Source: a virus
DNA: 38,335 nt
IMG/VR virus record: IMGVR_UViG_3300032087_000996
Span: 1 to 38,335 of that record
Strand: one strand, 5' to 3'
The stretch's first letter is position 1, and every line of letters starts with the position of its first letter. Shown here piece by piece: positions 29,165-37,554 of this stretch. The notes under the pieces are model-generated. The model ran no database searches and was not told where the DNA came from. It was given only the letters and a program-made list of their open reading frames with translations. Both the position numbers and the translations under genes were made by a program.

Positions 29165-29902
29165 ATGGCATTACCAAAGGTGGAAACACCAACATATGAA
29201 TTGACTTTGCCCTCAGCAGACCAAAAGGTCAAATATAGACCTTTTCTTGTAAAAGAGGAAAAAGTTTTATTAGTAGCTAGTGAAACAGGTAAACAAGAAG
29301 ACATTTACAACGCTACTAGAGAAATTGTAAACGCATGTACTTTTAATGAGTTAGACGTTGACAATTTACCACTATTTGATTTAGAGTATATCTTTTTAAA
29401 TATACGTGCTAAATCAGTAGGTGAGAAAGCTGACTTTAGAGTATTATGTCCAGATGATAAAAAGACATATGCTAAAGTTGAGATTGATCTTACCGAAGTA
29501 AACGTAGAAGTTGATGATGAACATACAAATAAAGTAATCATTGACGCAAACAAGAATTTAGGTGTTGTACTTAAATATCCATCGCTTGCATTATTAAAAG
29601 GGCAAGAAGATATAGACACAGCTAGTATTGAAACAGTATTCAGTACTTTGCTAAAGTGTGTTGACCATATCTTTGAAGGGGAAAAAATATATCCAAGCAA
29701 GGACAGTACAACAGATGAATTAAAAGAATTTTTTGAACAACTTCCACAGGAAAAGTTTTTAGAAATAAAGAAATTCTTTGATACTATGCCTAAGGTTAGA
29801 TATGAAACAGAGGTTACAAATCCAACCACAGGTGTAAAGAGTAAAGTTGTGTTTTCAGGACTAGCAGATTTTTTCGAATCAGCCTCTCCCATAACAGCCT
29901 AG
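29165..29902 (+). CDS. gp26: Tail assembly protein gp26 (T4_baseplate family), zero-frame product
   Basis: A 245-residue protein of the T4 gp26 type (T4 208 residues). The N-terminus MALPKVETPTYELTLPSADQ, then KYRPFLVKEEKVLLVA, is the family signature; further conserved parts are CTFNELDVDNLPLFDLEYIF and FKVLCPD-like RVLCPDDKKTYAKVEI. Codons 235-237 (GAT TTT TTC) carry a slippery heptamer followed by a hairpin that contains the stop codon. The protein is thus probably made in two forms, 245 residues and a 299-residue frameshift fusion, the arrangement of tail assembly chaperones. The strong AAGGAG site gives high expression. Confidence 0.88.
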   Translation: MALPKVETPTYELTLPSADQKVKYRPFLVKEEKVLLVASETGKQEDIYNATREIVNACTFNELDVDNLPLFDLEYIFLNIRAKSVGEKADFRVLCPDDKKTYAKVEIDLTEVNVEVDDEHTNKVIIDANKNLGVVLKYPSLALLKGQEDIDTASIETVFSTLLKCVDHIFEGEKIYPSKDSTTDELKEFFEQLPQEKFLEIKKFFDTMPKVRYETEVTNPTTGVKSKVVFSGLADFFESASPITA

Positions 29903-29916
29903 AGGCGTACTTCGAA
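29869..29916 (+). promoter_or_regulatory. Programmed -1 ribosomal frameshift signal
   Basis: Slippery heptamer T TTT TTC at 29869-29875 in the correct phase (X XXY YYZ). A six-base spacer follows, then a perfect 6-bp stem GCCTCT/AGAGGC (29882-29887 with 29901-29906) with a 13-nt loop; the zero-frame TAG (29900-29902) lies at the stem. An outer TTCGAA/TTCGAA pair (29873-29878 with 29911-29916) could extend it. The -1 frame stays open to 30063 and encodes a conserved-looking domain with no start codon. Confidence 0.85.
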
Positions 29917-30063
29917 ACATCATTTGCTCTGATACAACATCATAAATACTCTTATGGTGAACTTGAAAATATGATACCTTGGGAAAGGGACATATACGTG
30001 AACATGCTAATCAATTACATTAAAGAAGAGAACGAAAAACGTAGGAGAGATAAGAATGGCTGA
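29875..30063 (+). CDS. gp51: gp51-like domain expressed only as -1 frameshift extension of gp26
   Basis: A 62-residue domain in the -1 frame relative to gp26, from CGA at 29875 to TGA at 30063. The frame is closed upstream by TAA near 29839 and has no ATG, GTG or TTG until an ATG inside the conserved motif (ENMIPWERDIY). Sequence highlights: AYFETSFALIQHHKYSY, then GELENMIPWERDIYVNML and a charged helix. This resembles the 'baseplate hub assembly' gp51 of T4-like marine phages and the T domain of lambda-type G-T chaperones (HHxxxxxELxxM). The fusion would be 299 residues. The stop overlaps the next gene's start. Confidence 0.78.
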   Translation, partial: RISLSHNSLEAYFETSFALIQHHKYSYGELENMIPWERDIYVNMLINYIKEENEKRRRDKNG

Positions 30064-30349
30064 GGTCACTAAAAAAGTAAACTTAGAACTTGAAATTGAT
30101 ACAAATACTATTGATTCAAGTAAAAACAGATACCAAGGTTTAATTGACCTTGCAAAGGCGACAGATAGTTGGAGAATATTTCCAAGAATATTCATCTCAA
30201 CATACATTTACTTACTATACAAGGTTGTAATATGGTATATGGAGTTATCAGCTCCTACTATGGAACAAAGTGGGTTAGTATCAGTAGTTGTTGGTGCTGG
30301 CGCAGCTTGGTTTGGTCTATATGCAGGTACATCAAAAAAGAGTAAATAA
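30056..30349 (+). CDS. Conserved small membrane protein of the tail module
   Basis: A 97-residue protein. A polar N-terminus with NLELEIDTNTIDSSKNRYQG, then DSWRIFPRIFISTYIYLLYKVVIW (span 1) and SGLVSVVVGAGAAWFGLYAG (span 2). The motif DSWRIFPRxFIxxYIxLLY is conserved in marine T4-like phages; some annotations suggest holin, which I cannot confirm. It lies between the frameshifted chaperone and the tape measure, overlapping both by a few bases. Confidence 0.7.
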   Translation: MAEVTKKVNLELEIDTNTIDSSKNRYQGLIDLAKATDSWRIFPRIFISTYIYLLYKVVIWYMELSAPTMEQSGLVSVVVGAGAAWFGLYAGTSKKSK

Positions 30350-31830
30350 TGGCAGTATTAGAGTCAGACGTTAGAGATTTATTTAAAACTATCATGTCAG
30401 ATACTATGAAAACGGTATCTGCTGGTAGAAAGACAGTAATTGCACCAACGGTTGTCAGACAGTTAGCAAAAGAAATAACTGCTGAAGCTGAACAAGGTAC
30501 AATAGCTGCCTTTGAAAGTGCATTATCAAAAGCAGAAAAGATAGTCAATCAATTAGGTTTCAACGTTAAAGACTTTAATAAAGGACTTGGTGATAGAATA
30601 GAAGAACTAAAAGAACAAAAGATCAAAGCAGATAAAGAAGTTACTGATCTAAGAGCAAAAAATATTGTTGCTGAAACAAGAACTATACGAGAGGGTAAAG
30701 AGTATAGAATTGAAGCAAACATCTTAACAAATAAAGAAATCAAAGATAGACAGAGAATATTACAAAAACAAGAAAAATTATATATTAAAGATGAAAAGAA
30801 TGTTAAGAAAGAAAGAGAAAAACTCCTTAAAAAAGAAACTCTAACAAACAAAGAAAAAGAATTTATAATAAAAGAAGAAGCAAGATTACAAGAATTAAGA
30901 AACAATTTAGATAATGAAAATGAAGTATTAAATCCTGATGGTGAATCACCATTAGAAGCTAGAGAGGGTATGCGATTACCACCTGCTCTACAAGGATTAT
31001 TAGACGCATTTATGTCGCCATTTATGGCAATAGGCGAAGCATTTACAACTTTTAAAGATCAGATAACAAGTGTTGGCGAAGTATTTGCATTTGGTTTTAA
31101 AGGTTTAGGTAAAGGATTTAAAGGGTTAATTAGTGGTATCAAATTCTTAGGTGCTTTCTTTATGTCAGGCAAAGTATTAATTGGTGTTGCTATTGCAGGT
31201 TTAGTTGTTGGTCTAATTAAGTTTAGAGATAAGTTAAAAGGTGTAAAAGACTTTTTAATGGGTATACCTAAAACAATAGGTGATTTCTTCAAAGAACAAT
31301 TTACTAACATCAAAAACTTTTTAATTGATGTAATCAATGGTATAATCTCTATAGTAAATAAAGTATTACCTAAGAGAAGAGAAATACCACTAATACAAAA
31401 AGAAATTGTTGAAGAAAAAACTGGTGCAGAAATAGGAGAAGACCTTGACGCATTGTTACAAAAGAAAGAAATTGAAAGTGAAAAATTAGGTCCTTCAGGT
31501 GATGAAGCTTCCATGATTTCAAATTTAAGAGGCGCAAATCAAGTTAAGATTACAGGTAACAATCAGGTCGGTGACGTATTAGGTTCATTAAGTTATCAAC
31601 CATTTGATATGGCAAATTTAGGCAAATCACAAGAAGAAAGAATGATTGACGCTAACACAATTAAAGAACAAGAATTACAAGATAAATCAAAATCTAATAT
31701 ACCATTCTTACAGAATAATAATAATCAAACAAATATTAGTGGATCAAGTAGTACGACAGTTGGTATGTCAAGTGGTACATCTAATGGTGACGCAACGTTT
31801 GATAATATGGCAGGTGCTGTATCTCCCTAA
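30349..31830 (+). CDS. gp29: Tail tape measure protein (gp29-like)
   Basis: A 493-residue protein with the tape-measure plan. Long charged coiled-coil helices run from residue 75 to 205 (e.g. EELKEQKIKADKEVTDLRAK and IKDEKNVKKEREKLLKKE), then a hydrophobic segment (VLIGVAIAGLVVGLIKF, about 276-292) flanked by Gly/Phe-rich amphipathic repeats (GFKGLGKGFKGLISG), and a Ser/Thr/Asn-rich C-terminal tail. Position right after the gp26/gp51 chaperone pair and before the tube cap gp48 is that expected of gp29. By the usual 1.5 angstrom per residue rule the tail would be slightly shorter than T4's. Confidence 0.78.
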   Translation: MAVLESDVRDLFKTIMSDTMKTVSAGRKTVIAPTVVRQLAKEITAEAEQGTIAAFESALSKAEKIVNQLGFNVKDFNKGLGDRIEELKEQKIKADKEVTDLRAKNIVAETRTIREGKEYRIEANILTNKEIKDRQRILQKQEKLYIKDEKNVKKEREKLLKKETLTNKEKEFIIKEEARLQELRNNLDNENEVLNPDGESPLEAREGMRLPPALQGLLDAFMSPFMAIGEAFTTFKDQITSVGEVFAFGFKGLGKGFKGLISGIKFLGAFFMSGKVLIGVAIAGLVVGLIKFRDKLKGVKDFLMGIPKTIGDFFKEQFTNIKNFLIDVINGIISIVNKVLPKRREIPLIQKEIVEEKTGAEIGEDLDALLQKKEIESEKLGPSGDEASMISNLRGANQVKITGNNQVGDVLGSLSYQPFDMANLGKSQEERMIDANTIKEQELQDKSKSNIPFLQNNNNQTNISGSSSTTVGMSSGTSNGDATFDNMAGAVSP

Positions 31831-32255
31831 GAGTAAATACCTAATTCTTTTTCAGTAAACACTTTAAATTCCATATCCTGATCTTCACAATACTTTGACG
31901 CAGCTTGCCATTTAGCGGTGTTTTTGATATATTCTAATTGTTCACCAAAGAAACGTTTAGTTTTTCGCTTGCCAGGTTTAGGTGGTATGGTATACTTCTT
32001 AGGTTTAATCTCAATCATATACTTTTTACCCTTTGCCGTTTTGATAATGAAGTCTGGAAAATATCTATGAATTTTCTTATCAATAGGACTTTTGTAGGGT
32101 ATAATTAATTCTTCACTTGCCCATGCTACAATCTCTGGATTTTTATCGCAATAGACCATAAATCTTCTTTCCCAATTTGATCTATATACTATTCTATTAG
32201 GGTTTCCAGCGTATTTCTTAGGGTTGGAGGGTTTGTATATTCCTTTGTAACTCAT
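31827..32255 (-). CDS. gp4: Head completion nuclease-fold protein gp4
   Basis: A 142-residue protein on the opposite strand to the tail genes. It matches T4 gp4 (also called gp50/65) in size and pattern: YRSNWERRFMVYCDKNPEI, WASEELIIPYKSPIDKKIHR, YFPDFIIKTAKGKKYMIEIK. The last two carry the PD-(D/E)xK-like arrangement (Asp in FPDF, then E-x-K in MIEIKPK) of a TnsA/endonuclease fold. T4 gp4 is needed to finish DNA-filled heads before tail joining. Its end overlaps the tape measure stop region by four bases. Its own promoter is not evident; the late octamer upstream faces the other way. Confidence 0.85.
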   Translation of the reverse strand: MSYKGIYKPSNPKKYAGNPNRIVYRSNWERRFMVYCDKNPEIVAWASEELIIPYKSPIDKKIHRYFPDFIIKTAKGKKYMIEIKPKKYTIPPKPGKRKTKRFFGEQLEYIKNTAKWQAASKYCEDQDMEFKVFTEKELGIYS

Positions 32256-32267
32256 GTTAAAACCAAT

Positions 32268-32275
32268 ATAAATAT
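32268..32275 (+). promoter_or_regulatory. T4-type late promoter TATAAATA upstream of gp48
   Basis: Exact octamer in the divergent gp4/gp48 gap; start near 32281, leader of 20 nt with AAGGAA before ATG 32301. Confidence 0.78.
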
Positions 32276-32300
32276 TAGTAACTATATATAAGGAATTAAA

Positions 32301-33443
32301 ATGGGTTTCACATCAAAGGTTGCAAACGTAGTTAAAGGAGCAATTGCAAACACCGTACAGGGGTTTCAATCAGGTTCTAATAATCAGGTGCAGACAAAAA
32401 AGATCGCAGCTAAATTACTTAACAAATCACCGTTAGAAATAGAATCACCAAGTCCTACTTCTCACATGAAAGAGAATCCATATAATTATGGAACGGCATA
32501 CTATCCGCAAGAAACATCAAACTTAGGTGACGGACACTATGTTATATTTGATGTCATTATGCATAAGGCATCCAAATTTAAATCAAAACAATATGGTGAC
32601 CAAGGTATCATAGGTGTATCAGATCGTTTAGTTGGTGAAAAAAATTTAATCAGTAGAGCAGACAAAGTAAAGACTGCTTCAGATAAAGGCGTAGGTGCAG
32701 AAACAAGAGTACAAGCAGTTAACTCAGGTTTAAATGAAAAGACGCCATCTCACACATATGTTTCTGATAGTATGATATTATATACACCAGGAGAAGCATT
32801 AAAGTTTAACTACGCAGTAGGTTATAATGACATGGAAACAGGTCTTGCAGGTTTGTTAGGACAAGGTATATCAAACACACTTGATAGTGAAGGTTTTTTA
32901 GATGGTTTAAAAACTGCTGGTGCTTTAACTGGTGACGCAGGTACGATACTATTAAGAAAGGCAGCTTTTGGTGCAGCTAGTTTAATACCAGGTTTTGAAA
33001 ATATAGAAGGCGCATTTGATAAGGCAAAAGGTCAAGCAGTTAACTCTCAAATGGAATTAGTATTCCAAGGTGTGCCATTCAGAGAGTTTAGTTTTCCTTT
33101 TGAGTTTGCACCTAAAAATTACTTTGAAAAAGAAGAGATGTATAAAATTATTAACCTATTTAAGTTTCATATGCATCCAGAATTTAAGAATGAAAACAGA
33201 TCATATTTTTTAGCACCATCAGAATTTCAAATTACATACATGTATAGAGAAAATAGAAACTCTTATATTCCAAGGGTATCACGTTGCGTATTAACAGGTA
33301 TGAACGTGAACTTTGCACCACAAGATGTCATATCTACATTTAATGTTGACGCTAAAGGCGCACCAGCAACTATGGCGACTATGAGTTTAACATTTAAAGA
33401 AACAGAAATTATGACTAAAGAAAGAATAGCGGACGGTTATTAA
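32301..33443 (+). CDS. gp48: Baseplate tail tube cap gp48
   Basis: A 380-residue protein, near T4 gp48 in size. The signature NPYNYGTAYYPQETSNLGDG leads into HYVIFDVI (the N-terminal strand of the tube-cap family). The C-terminal half has a tube-like domain (NSQMELVFQGVPFREFSFPF, then FAPKNYFEKEEMYKIINLFK, and FQITYMYRENRNSYIPRVSR). The central part is Gly/Ala-rich (residues 175-235) and may pack in the hub. gp48 and gp54 stack between hub and tail tube. Confidence 0.82.
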   Translation: MGFTSKVANVVKGAIANTVQGFQSGSNNQVQTKKIAAKLLNKSPLEIESPSPTSHMKENPYNYGTAYYPQETSNLGDGHYVIFDVIMHKASKFKSKQYGDQGIIGVSDRLVGEKNLISRADKVKTASDKGVGAETRVQAVNSGLNEKTPSHTYVSDSMILYTPGEALKFNYAVGYNDMETGLAGLLGQGISNTLDSEGFLDGLKTAGALTGDAGTILLRKAAFGAASLIPGFENIEGAFDKAKGQAVNSQMELVFQGVPFREFSFPFEFAPKNYFEKEEMYKIINLFKFHMHPEFKNENRSYFLAPSEFQITYMYRENRNSYIPRVSRCVLTGMNVNFAPQDVISTFNVDAKGAPATMATMSLTFKETEIMTKERIADGY

Positions 33444-33970
33444 TGGCATATTTCGATAGATTTCCAACAGGTCAATACGATATAGCTGGTGATAAGAACT
33501 ATAAACTTGTTACAGATTTATTTAAGAGAATTAAAGTTAGAAGTAAAATACAAAATGAAGCAAGTTTGTATGATGTCTATGATGTACAAAATGGTGATAG
33601 ACCTGAAACAATTGCATTTAAACACTTTGGTAGTGCAGATTTACATTGGGTTATACTTCTAACAAATAATATTACAGACGCTTACCATGACTGGCCAATG
33701 AGTAATGCAGATTTTGAAACTTATGTATTTGATAAGTACGCAAATCCAGACGCAATACATCATTATGAAATTGCACAATCAAGTGGTCCTACGACAAGTA
33801 ACGACTATTCACACTTATTAGAGGTCAATAGTGACCATGTTGGCGCAAGTAGTGTAAGTAATTATGAATATGAACAAAGATTACAAGACGAAAAGAGAAA
33901 GATTAAACTATTACAACCTCAATTTTTAAATGTGTTTATAGAGGAATTTGATAAACTTATCAATAGATAA
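33443..33970 (+). CDS. gp53: Baseplate wedge gp53
   Basis: A 175-residue protein of T4 gp53 type. The family opening AYFDRFPTGQYDIAG is followed by a LysM-like segment: VYDVQNGDRPETIAFKHFGS and ADLHWVILLTNNITDAYHDW, the most conserved motif of gp53. The C-terminal helix (KRKIKLLQPQFLNVFIEEF) contacts the hub. gp53 locks baseplate wedges to the hub and to each other. One-base overlap with gp48. Confidence 0.88.
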   Translation: MAYFDRFPTGQYDIAGDKNYKLVTDLFKRIKVRSKIQNEASLYDVYDVQNGDRPETIAFKHFGSADLHWVILLTNNITDAYHDWPMSNADFETYVFDKYANPDAIHHYEIAQSSGPTTSNDYSHLLEVNSDHVGASSVSNYEYEQRLQDEKRKIKLLQPQFLNVFIEEFDKLINR

Positions 33971-33976
33971 TGACCT

Positions 33977-35461
33977 ATGTACAATACAATAGATACTGAA
34001 TTATTAACTAAAGCTGGTGACTTTATACTATCAGACGTAGTATTAACTTCTTACCTATCATCTAACGGCAACACCAGTAAACCTAAACAAATCTCCGTTA
34101 AATCATTGATGACTGAGTTAAACATCTATGAATCGATAGATAAAAAGTGTTTATCAGGTGACATAGTATTAACAGACGCACAAAATATACCTAATCACTT
34201 GCCATTGACAGGTTTTGAACGTATAGAGTTTAAATTGTTTACGCCAGGTACAAGTAGAGGTTTTGACTTTACGCATGAAACAGGACACCCTATGCATATC
34301 TACAAGATATCCGAAAGACAAGGTGCGACCCCAAGATCACAGATATACGTATTACACTTTGTCAGTAGAGAATTAATTGTCAATGAACAAAAAAGAATAT
34401 CACGTGCTGTATCAGGTTCTTTAGATAATATGTTATTATCTTTTATACGAAACGATTTAGAATCAACAAAAAATGTTATCATAGAAGAAACAAGTGGTTT
34501 AAGAAAGTATGTTATACCAAGATTGCGACCATACTCAGCAATAGACTTTATACGTAAGAGAGCAGATAGTAAACGATATGCAAACAAAGGTTTTCTTTAT
34601 TACGAAAATAGTTTAGGTATTCATTGTAAATCTATTGAATCACATCTCGCAACCAGCGGTGTCGCAGCTAGACCTGTTGTTGCAAAGTATAAACCCACAC
34701 CAGCAAACATACGAAAAAGTGATGGTAATAGAGATGTAATAAGAGAAATGCAACAAGTCGCCAATTTTCGTATTAAAGAACAGTTTGACACATTAAAGTC
34801 TTTACGTGCTGGTGTTTACAATTCCAAAGCAAGTGCGTATGATAGTTTAAACAAGAAGTACACAACCACCAATTATGACTATCTTGCTGAATATGGCAAT
34901 AGTTTTCATACGGAACATGATGGAGTAGGTGGTAAGACAGATAACAAAGGCATACTACCTTTCTTTAATTATAACAAAGGAAAGACGTTCTCCTCGTATC
35001 CAGAGGGTAGTTTATACGTCTTTGCAGATACAGAGAAACTACACAATGACTTTGATAATGACAATGACGCAGATATCACACCTAAACGTATTGCACAACG
35101 ATTTTCATTTGAATCGATGGTGCTTAATCTACAAGTACCAGGTTTTACAGGCGTGGGAATAGGCGACCTTATATCATTTGAAATGCCCATATACGAACCA
35201 GCTGACTATTCCGAATTAGATATAGACCCTTATATGTCAGGAAGATACTTAATTCGATCTATGCGACACACAATTAAACCCTTTAGTAACCAGCATATTA
35301 TGTCATTAGATTGTATGAAAGATTCCGTTAGACTACCGTATCCTGAAGAAACCAACGATACACACACAAATTATCATACCGACACAGGCGCTACCGTAGT
35401 ACAAGAAACATTGGATAACGCCGTTATTAACACCGATACAGGAGAGAATATACTCTCATAA
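33977..35461 (+). CDS. gp27: Baseplate hub protein gp27-like
   Basis: A 494-residue protein, longer than T4 gp27 (391). N-terminal beta barrel features: GDIVLTDAQNIPNHLPLTGF and ERIEFKLFTPG, then MHIYKISERQ and IYVLHFVSREL, typical of hub tube-fold domains. The middle has helical and linker regions, the end GVGIGDLISFEMPIYEP and SGRYLIRSMRHTI completing the second barrel. Position between gp53 and the gp5-type spike is that of gp27, which trimerises with gp5. Assignment by layout and context. Confidence 0.72.
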   Translation: MYNTIDTELLTKAGDFILSDVVLTSYLSSNGNTSKPKQISVKSLMTELNIYESIDKKCLSGDIVLTDAQNIPNHLPLTGFERIEFKLFTPGTSRGFDFTHETGHPMHIYKISERQGATPRSQIYVLHFVSRELIVNEQKRISRAVSGSLDNMLLSFIRNDLESTKNVIIEETSGLRKYVIPRLRPYSAIDFIRKRADSKRYANKGFLYYENSLGIHCKSIESHLATSGVAARPVVAKYKPTPANIRKSDGNRDVIREMQQVANFRIKEQFDTLKSLRAGVYNSKASAYDSLNKKYTTTNYDYLAEYGNSFHTEHDGVGGKTDNKGILPFFNYNKGKTFSSYPEGSLYVFADTEKLHNDFDNDNDADITPKRIAQRFSFESMVLNLQVPGFTGVGIGDLISFEMPIYEPADYSELDIDPYMSGRYLIRSMRHTIKPFSNQHIMSLDCMKDSVRLPYPEETNDTHTNYHTDTGATVVQETLDNAVINTDTGENILS

Positions 35462-35484
35462 ACCAGAGAGTTTCCGACCGAAAA

Positions 35485-35778
35485 ATGACACATACAATTA
35501 TAAAGAACACCATATACCGACTTAGAAAGACCTTTACTAAACATAAACATTGTGGAACACCTGATTGTTGCCAAATGTGTGATGATAAGTGGTTAGATGA
35601 TGTGTTTGATGATGTAATGAACAATACACCGAATAGTAAACAATTTGACGATTTATCTTATAATAGAGGGAGACCACGAAGCATTTTAGTAAGAAAAACA
35701 AGGGATCCTTACAAGTGGAACTGGTTTAAGGGTATAAGAGAGTACTTGCGTAGTGATATAAGTAATAGGCGAAAATAG
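35485..35778 (+). CDS. Small Cys-rich protein of the hub region
   Basis: A 97-residue basic protein. Near residues 20-35 it has a Cys/His cluster (HKHCGTPDCCQMCDDKW) that could bind zinc or iron; the C-terminus is Arg/Lys/Trp-rich (RDPYKWNWFKGIREYLR). T4 has the small hub gene 28 nearby, but I see no clear likeness. Lies between hub genes on the late strand, so may be virion-associated or an assembly factor. Confidence 0.55.
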   Translation: MTHTIIKNTIYRLRKTFTKHKHCGTPDCCQMCDDKWLDDVFDDVMNNTPNSKQFDDLSYNRGRPRSILVRKTRDPYKWNWFKGIREYLRSDISNRRK

Positions 35779-35823
35779 CGTAAAGGCAGTGTATTAAAAG
35801 AAAACATTTATCGAAAGAAAAAG

Positions 35824-36921
35824 ATGGCATACTCAGAAAATTTTTTAGGATTAAACGGTTTTATTTGGTTCGTAGGCGTTGTAGAAGATAGAAACGACCC
35901 TTTAAAAGCTGGCCGTGTTCGTGTTCGTATATTGGGCACACATACAGAGGTCAAAGAGGACTTACCTACTACAGACTTACCTTGGGCATCCTGTCTATTA
36001 CCTACGACAAGTGCAGGCATTAGTGGATTAGGTGAACATTCATTCTTAGTAGAAGGCAGTTGGGTCTTTGGTTATTTTAAAGACGGCATGGATCGGCAAG
36101 ACCCTATGATATTGGGTAGTTTGCCTGGTATTCCTGTTGCATTAGGTGAAACGGCAAAAGGTTTTAATGACCCTAACGGCCGACCGAATAATAAGGAAGT
36201 TTCGATTTATCCACGAGAAATTGAAGTGGACACCAATCGGCTTGCAGTTAACGGAGATAAAGAACATGGTAGTTTAACAATCCGTAAGGCAAATAGAATT
36301 ACTGGTGTTGCAACAGCTGACTTTAATCCTGTTATAGTGGCAGACGAATCAGAAATACCTGGTTCAGACAGCGACACATTTGACCAGCCTTCGATTACCT
36401 ACAATGCCGTTTACCCTTACAATCACGTATTTGAAAGCGAATCAGGTCACATACGAGAGTATGACGACACAGAAAATACCACCAGAATACACGAAAGACA
36501 TAGAAGTGGTACGGCATATGAAATAGACCACACAGGTAACAAAACCAATCTGGTCGTTGGCAACCAATTTACCAACGTTAAAGGCAAAGACCAACACTAC
36601 ATTGAAGGCAACTCCGACATTACCATTAACGGCCGTCATAAGCTATTCATTAATAAAAACGGCGACGCTAATAATAACTACGATATAGAGATAGGTGCCA
36701 ACGCCAATATTAATATACAAGTAGATAAAGGAAACATTAACATGGTTACCGTAGATGGTAACATAAACGTTAATTCAGGTGGTGATTACAATTTAAAGGT
36801 GGCAGGTAACTACACACAACAAATACTAGGTAATGAAGTAAAGACAGTAGAAGGCAGTAGCACTCAGAATACAACGCAGTCTGTAACAATACGTGGTTCT
36901 ACAATAGATTTAAACCCTTAG
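35824..36921 (+). CDS. gp5: Baseplate central spike gp5-like, without lysozyme domain
   Basis: A 365-residue spike protein. The N-terminal OB-fold (GFIWFVGVVEDRNDPLKAGR, then VRVRILGTHTEV, DLPWASCLLP, VEGSWVFGYFKDG and DPMILGSLPG) matches gp5/VgrG. The C-terminal half is a triple beta-helix of short repeats (e.g. GNINVNSGGDYNLKVAGNYT). The lysozyme domain found between these parts in T4 gp5 (575 residues) is absent, as I recall for cyanophage relatives. It forms the membrane-piercing spike on gp27. Confidence 0.85.
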   Translation: MAYSENFLGLNGFIWFVGVVEDRNDPLKAGRVRVRILGTHTEVKEDLPTTDLPWASCLLPTTSAGISGLGEHSFLVEGSWVFGYFKDGMDRQDPMILGSLPGIPVALGETAKGFNDPNGRPNNKEVSIYPREIEVDTNRLAVNGDKEHGSLTIRKANRITGVATADFNPVIVADESEIPGSDSDTFDQPSITYNAVYPYNHVFESESGHIREYDDTENTTRIHERHRSGTAYEIDHTGNKTNLVVGNQFTNVKGKDQHYIEGNSDITINGRHKLFINKNGDANNNYDIEIGANANINIQVDKGNINMVTVDGNINVNSGGDYNLKVAGNYTQQILGNEVKTVEGSSTQNTTQSVTIRGSTIDLNP

Positions 36922-37001
36922 AAAAAGCGCTTTGTGTGGCAGTTAACAAAGTCTAATCTATAAATGTAATAACATCCAACGGCCATATAAACAGACGTTT
37001 T

Positions 37002-37205
37002 TTATTGTCCAAGGATCTCTTTCCAATCCGTACTGTTTTTATAGAAAATTTTTCGGAGGATATTTTTACTACTCCAAAGTCGAAGCATACAATGATAGAC
37101 ACCCCATGGTAGAGGTACGTTAATTACTCTTTTCCCTCTTACTAATAACATATGGCCATAGAAACGGCCATCAATATAACTAAACCCTATACAACCTTTA
37201 ATCAT
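37002..37205 (-). CDS. Hypothetical small protein, minus-strand operon
   Basis: A 67-residue basic protein (GCIGFSYIDGRFYGHMLLVRGK, ending in charged helix). The ATG overlaps the stop of the upstream minus-strand gene as ATGA, which supports it. No family recognised. Third gene of a three-gene operon facing gp5. Confidence 0.5.
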   Translation of the reverse strand: MIKGCIGFSYIDGRFYGHMLLVRGKRVINVPLPWGVYHCMLRLWSSKNILRKIFYKNSTDWKEILGQ

Positions 37206-37396
37206 AAATCTTCTTTATATTTAAAGGCAATCCATTCATTACATTTTTCTTTAGAATTACAATAAACTTCATATCTATCATCCATATGATTTGTAGCAAG
37301 TAAAGCTGCCTCCATAGGGTCGGTAAACTCTTCTACAGTATTACCATCTTTGTCGGTTACAATGTATTTTATTTCGTTCACACTATCTTTAATCAT
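37202..37396 (-). CDS. Hypothetical small protein, minus-strand operon
   Basis: A 64-residue acidic protein with a beta-hairpin start (IKYIVTDKDGNTVEEFTDPM), helix MEAALLATNHM and a strand YEVYCNSKEKCNEW. It overlaps both neighbours in the operon. No named family; the pattern suggests a small alpha/beta phage protein. Confidence 0.62.
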   Translation of the reverse strand: MIKDSVNEIKYIVTDKDGNTVEEFTDPMEAALLATNHMDDRYEVYCNSKEKCNEWIAFKYKEDL

Positions 37397-37544
37397 TATC
37401 TATTGGTTCCAATTCATCTTGTAGTTGTTCAGATGTAGTCTTTTCTTTTTCAAGTCTTTCTTTTTTATTGGCCTTTGATTGTTTAAGTCCAATATCTAAT
37501 ATCTTTTGTTCTTCTATTACTGTTTCTAAAAAGTCTTTGGTCAT
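37389..37544 (-). CDS. Hypothetical helical microprotein, first gene of minus-strand operon
   Basis: A 51-residue charged helical protein (TKDFLETVIEEQKILDIGLK, then Lys/Glu-rich). The frame runs back to a TTG at 37583, but that region contains the promoter, so the ATG at 37544 is the start; only about four leader bases are expected. Confidence 0.6.
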   Translation of the reverse strand: MTKDFLETVIEEQKILDIGLKQSKANKKERLEKEKTTSEQLQDELEPIDND

Positions 37545-37554
37545 TATAATAGGT

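Noticed and set aside
29305-29892. 195-codon minus-strand frame antisense to gp26
   Set aside because: Composition is typical of antisense shadow (Ser/Phe/Leu-rich), and gp26 on the plus strand is clear.
36930-36951. Terminator after gp5
   Set aside because: CTTTGT/ACAAAG forms a weak 6-bp AT-rich stem without a following T-tract; the AACG/CGTT pair near 36980 with a T-run is only 4 bp.
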